A stretch of 64,000 nucleotides of DNA from an uncultured Lachnospiraceae bacterium (GTDB lineage Bacteria > Bacillota > Clostridia > Lachnospirales > Lachnospiraceae). Location: the NCBI GenBank assembly GCA_900542015.1, contig UQLY01000011.1, positions 34,534-98,533 on the forward strand. Direction: 5' to 3'. The position numbers and the translations under genes are program-made. Below, piece after piece: positions 61,653-64,000 of the stretch. Position 1 is the first letter of the stretch. Each line of letters opens with the position of its first letter. The notes beneath the pieces were generated by a model that saw only the letters and a program-made list of their open reading frames with translations, was not told the origin of the DNA and ran no database searches.

Positions 61653-62459
61653 CTATAACTTAACTCTATCTTTTAATACACTATCATGCACTTTCAAATT
61701 TGGATTATATTTATCTATCAAGGCTTCAAGTAAAATCCTATTTCCCATTGTAAATTGTGGTGGCAACGTTATTTCCATTGAAACAAATGCATCATCTCTT
61801 ATCTCCAAATCATAATAATCTATAAATGATTTTTTATTCATAAATGCATCATACACCATCTGTGCAGCATTACTTTCTGAAGTGATTTTTTTCACATCTA
61901 AAGGTAAAAATCGCAATACATATCGCTCCTCATTTTGAAACTCCCAATATGTATTTTTATATTTGCCCAATTGAGCAGATTTCATTTCAATTCCTTGTTG
62001 ACTTATATTAAAAATTTGAGGTGATAATAACTCAACATTATCAGTATATTCAACTTTTTCTAAACACATATCATACAAAAAATTCATTACAAAATAGTTT
62101 CCGTTGAAACACTCTTCAATTGGAACAATCAAATCCATGCTATCGCCTTTCAAGCTAGCAGAAGGATATACTCTTTCAACATCTTGTTTATTAACTGTGT
62201 ATTTTACAAAAGGGTTCTCCTTTAATCCTATTCTTACCCCACTATACATATTAGAGTACAATTTCCACATTGCAATACTTTCTAATGGTTGATCCATCCA
62301 AGATGAAATAAACACGTATTTGCCATATTCTATTTCATCAGATGATTGTGCCTCTTGAAGATCATCCATCACCGTTAAGGGATTAAGCCTTATCTTTTTA
62401 CTCCTTAATATCAACGCAAGAGATTCCAGAGTAGTATACTTATACAAAATCTTATCCAT
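61653..62459 (-). CDS. DUF2971 domain protein
   Basis: 268 residues. The DUF2971 opening ILYKYTTLESLALILRSKKIRLNPLTVMDDLQEAQ, then YVFISSWMDQPLESIAMWKLYS and YWEFQNEERYVLRFL, is characteristic. The family is soluble and common in defence and accessory islands; its activity is not known to me. GAGGAGAG precedes the ATG, 41 bases after the GNAT-like toxin gene on the same strand, so it probably belongs to the same message. Base composition is clearly more AT-rich than the housekeeping genes, as for the whole 61.6-64 kb stretch, suggesting transfer. Confidence 0.85.
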   Translation of the reverse strand: MDKILYKYTTLESLALILRSKKIRLNPLTVMDDLQEAQSSDEIEYGKYVFISSWMDQPLESIAMWKLYSNMYSGVRIGLKENPFVKYTVNKQDVERVYPSASLKGDSMDLIVPIEECFNGNYFVMNFLYDMCLEKVEYTDNVELLSPQIFNISQQGIEMKSAQLGKYKNTYWEFQNEERYVLRFLPLDVKKITSESNAAQMVYDAFMNKKSFIDYYDLEIRDDAFVSMEITLPPQFTMGNRILLEALIDKYNPNLKVHDSVLKDRVKL

Positions 62460-62500
62460 CTTTTAATCTCTCCTCTGTAATTAAATTCATACTATTGGAG

Positions 62501-63115
62501 TTACATTACTTTCAACAATTGAACCAATTTATGAATCTCATCATTATCACTACACTTTGTTTCACGAACATCGAACTGCTTAAATCCGTTTTCATCTTCA
62601 TAAAAATGCATTAGTTTTTCTTTGTCTTCTGCCTCAAGAAAAATTACCATTCCACCTGCCATATATTGCAGTTCTTTTATGGTATCTATAGCAGCCTGTA
62701 GCAACTGCTCCCCAGTAATTTTCTCATTAGCTCCATCCTTAAAGTTCTTTCCCAATTGTGCAATAAGGTATGCCGAAAGAGTATATGTACCATTTTCTTC
62801 ATCCAATTCACTTACCCTAGCTATTTTACGCTTCATAGTATTACTGAAATTTTCTGCATTTACAGTAATTGGTTTGATTGTGATTGTAAAATATCCAACT
62901 AATGAAGCATCTTCATTAGAAAATACCAGATATGTAACGGACTGATTTTTCTTTGTAAATTCTATTGATTGTTCTTTCAAAAATCTCTCTACATCCGGAT
63001 TCTTATCACAAAAAGACTCGGAAAGGAGTTGTCGTAACTCATCCTCTCCGAGATCTTTATCGCCTTTGGCAAACAAGTATTCACGAATGTTAAAGACTGT
63101 TACATCATTAAGCAT
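62501..63115 (-). CDS. GNAT-like acetyltransferase, probable toxin of a toxin-antitoxin pair
   Basis: 204 residues from the ATG at 63115. The pattern is GNAT-like: VTYLVFSNEDASLVGYFTITIKPITV (central strands), YTLSAYLIAQLGKNFKD (acetyl-CoA loop in the degenerate form of TacT/AtaT-type enzymes), LLQAAIDTIKELQYMAGGMVIFLEAED and FYEDENGFKQFD. Its start codon lies inside the stop of the small upstream gene (8-base overlap), the classic antitoxin-toxin order. Such toxins acetylate charged tRNA. Family membership is by eye only. Confidence 0.75.
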   Translation of the reverse strand: MLNDVTVFNIREYLFAKGDKDLGEDELRQLLSESFCDKNPDVERFLKEQSIEFTKKNQSVTYLVFSNEDASLVGYFTITIKPITVNAENFSNTMKRKIARVSELDEENGTYTLSAYLIAQLGKNFKDGANEKITGEQLLQAAIDTIKELQYMAGGMVIFLEAEDKEKLMHFYEDENGFKQFDVRETKCSDNDEIHKLVQLLKVM

Positions 63116-63302
63116 TTGTTTTCTTCCTTTTTGCCATAAATTTTCTAACTTCTTCTGCGCCATGCAAATGTGTAATCCTTAAGTCTGGTGTTTGTGCTCT
63201 ATGAAGAGACTCCTGATAGGATTCCTCGATAGCATTAGCAAACTTTTCTACTTGTCTTTGACCAGAAACGACAAAGTTCTTAGTAATACTTGAAGTTGCC
63301 AT
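63108..63302 (-). CDS. Small antitoxin-like protein
   Basis: 64 residues: MATSSITKNFVVSGQRQVEKFANAIEES at the start, a form I recognise from small proteins encoded before GNAT-like genes in Firmicutes, then a basic tail (AEEVRKFMAKRKKTNA). No helix-turn-helix is obvious; a ribbon or helical DNA-binding start is possible. AGGAGG 9 bases before the ATG at 63302 is the best ribosome binding site in this block. Overlap with the toxin start suggests coupled translation. Confidence 0.72.
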   Translation of the reverse strand: MATSSITKNFVVSGQRQVEKFANAIEESYQESLHRAQTPDLRITHLHGAEEVRKFMAKRKKTNA

Positions 63303-63402
63303 ATCTAACACCTCCTTCTATAGTATGGCTCATACACAATTATTGTATCCCTCACTTATATTATATGGTCGAAAAAAAACTTTTTCAACTATTATTTTTT
63401 AT

Positions 63403-63957
63403 TCAGCTTATCAAATTAGTTAATCGATTGATTTCTGGAAATTTTCCTTCTTCAATGTTTCTCGAAGCTAAAATTCTCCCTTTCAAACTATTCAGCTTTC
63501 TGATTTCAATATCTGACAGTTCTTTTCCGCCAAGATATTTCAATTCTTGAAAGTCATCATACACTCTCTTTTGTAATCTATTTGGAACTTTCAATTCATG
63601 CTGTCCTGTAACAATCGTACCTGTTATCGGAACACTCTTGCCTTTTGAATAATACTTTACTTTTTTATATTTAGGTTTATGTCCATATTTTCTCAAAATA
63701 CAATCCACTTCATTTTTCATTCGATTTATATCAAATGGCTCTTTTGCTGAAAAATTCATATCATCAACATATACCGTATATTCGCATCCATACTTACATG
63801 CTACACTATATATCTCGTTAAACATACTTTCATATGCATAATATGCAATGATCTGACTGGTAGGACATCCCGTCGGAATTCCTCCATCATAAGTAACTAT
63901 ATCAGTACATAATCCTGCCAAATCACCTGCCATCATCAATCGGTTTAGTGTTAGCAT
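63403..63957 (-). CDS. Retron-like reverse transcriptase, C-terminal part (window edge)
   Basis: 184 residues from the first ATG to the stop at 63403. Motifs: GGIPTGCPTSQ (motif 4), YTVYVDDMNFS (catalytic YVDD, motif 5), and ITGTIVTGQHELKVPNR, which matches the VTG region characteristic of retron enzymes. The N-terminal half must lie beyond 64000. The ATG is directly preceded in frame by TAG (63960-63958), and the frame is open on its far side to the window end (IFQGNNSFYFCTN), so the real protein may be interrupted by an amber codon rather than start here. No ribosome binding site precedes the ATG. Confidence 0.78.
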   Translation of the reverse strand: MLTLNRLMMAGDLAGLCTDIVTYDGGIPTGCPTSQIIAYYAYESMFNEIYSVACKYGCEYTVYVDDMNFSAKEPFDINRMKNEVDCILRKYGHKPKYKKVKYYSKGKSVPITGTIVTGQHELKVPNRLQKRVYDDFQELKYLGGKELSDIEIRKLNSLKGRILASRNIEEGKFPEINRLTNLIS

Positions 63958-64000
63958 CTAATTAGTACAAAATAAAATGAGTTATTCCCTTGAAATATTG

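Overview
The window looks like chromosome of a gut-type Lachnospiraceae (Clostridia, Firmicutes). The evidence is strong AGGAGG-type ribosome binding sites, TTGACA/TATAAT promoters, moderate GC, a SAM-I riboswitch ahead of metK, and protein families typical of that group (SleB-like hydrolase, PadR/DUF1700, RelQ, YolD-like, BlaI/M56, TipAS). No rRNA, tRNA or CRISPR array was seen. The species cannot be named from the sequence.

Layout. 0-21 kb is mostly housekeeping on the minus strand: SPFH/NfeD pair, SleB-type wall hydrolase, proC, trmH-type methylase, pfkA, dnaE, metK with riboswitch, murA, an M23 wall peptidase, a flavin reductase, RelQ alarmone synthetase and a UDP-sugar pyrophosphorylase. 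An HD-GYP gene and a haemolysin-III gene are on the plus strand. 21-34 kb holds an LRR protein, a MoxR/VWA pair, lrgAB, a GT2 glycosyltransferase, a 993-residue membrane protein, an M18 aminopeptidase, a thioredoxin reductase and an Fe-type alcohol dehydrogenase. 34-39 kb is a sensory block: a FIST-EAL gene and a chemoreceptor gene, both interrupted only by in-frame TAG codons. 39-45 kb holds PadR/DUF1700, ArsC/Spx-like, SUFU, a gene broken at an A7 run, and a lone prepilin.

45-53 kb is the best candidate for an undescribed system. A minus-strand operon encodes a PD-(D/E)XK-like restriction enzyme, a 5-cytosine methylase, RecQ and a GHKL (MutL/MORC-like) ATPase with a nuclease-like C-terminus. 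The first three genes overlap each other. A Y-family polymerase/YolD pair faces it tail to tail. 53-61 kb is accessory: XRE and TipAS regulators, GNATs, an MBL hydrolase, an acyltransferase, and a BlaI/M56 module with two clear operators, flanked by a ~170 bp direct repeat. 61-64 kb holds fused GNAT remnants, a DUF2971 protein, a GNAT-type toxin with an overlapping small antitoxin, and a retron-like reverse transcriptase cut by the window edge.

The most unusual non-coding signal is a dispersed element with core TCAAAGGAAACC...GTTTCCGTGA, present in 98, 35 and 20 bp forms at seven sites. It always sits at the centre of a longer perfect or near-perfect palindrome whose arms differ at every site. 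It generally lies just after a gene, where a terminator belongs.

Starts were moved inward from the longest open frame wherever a clear ribosome binding site decided it. Function calls rest on motif recognition by eye; no database search was run.
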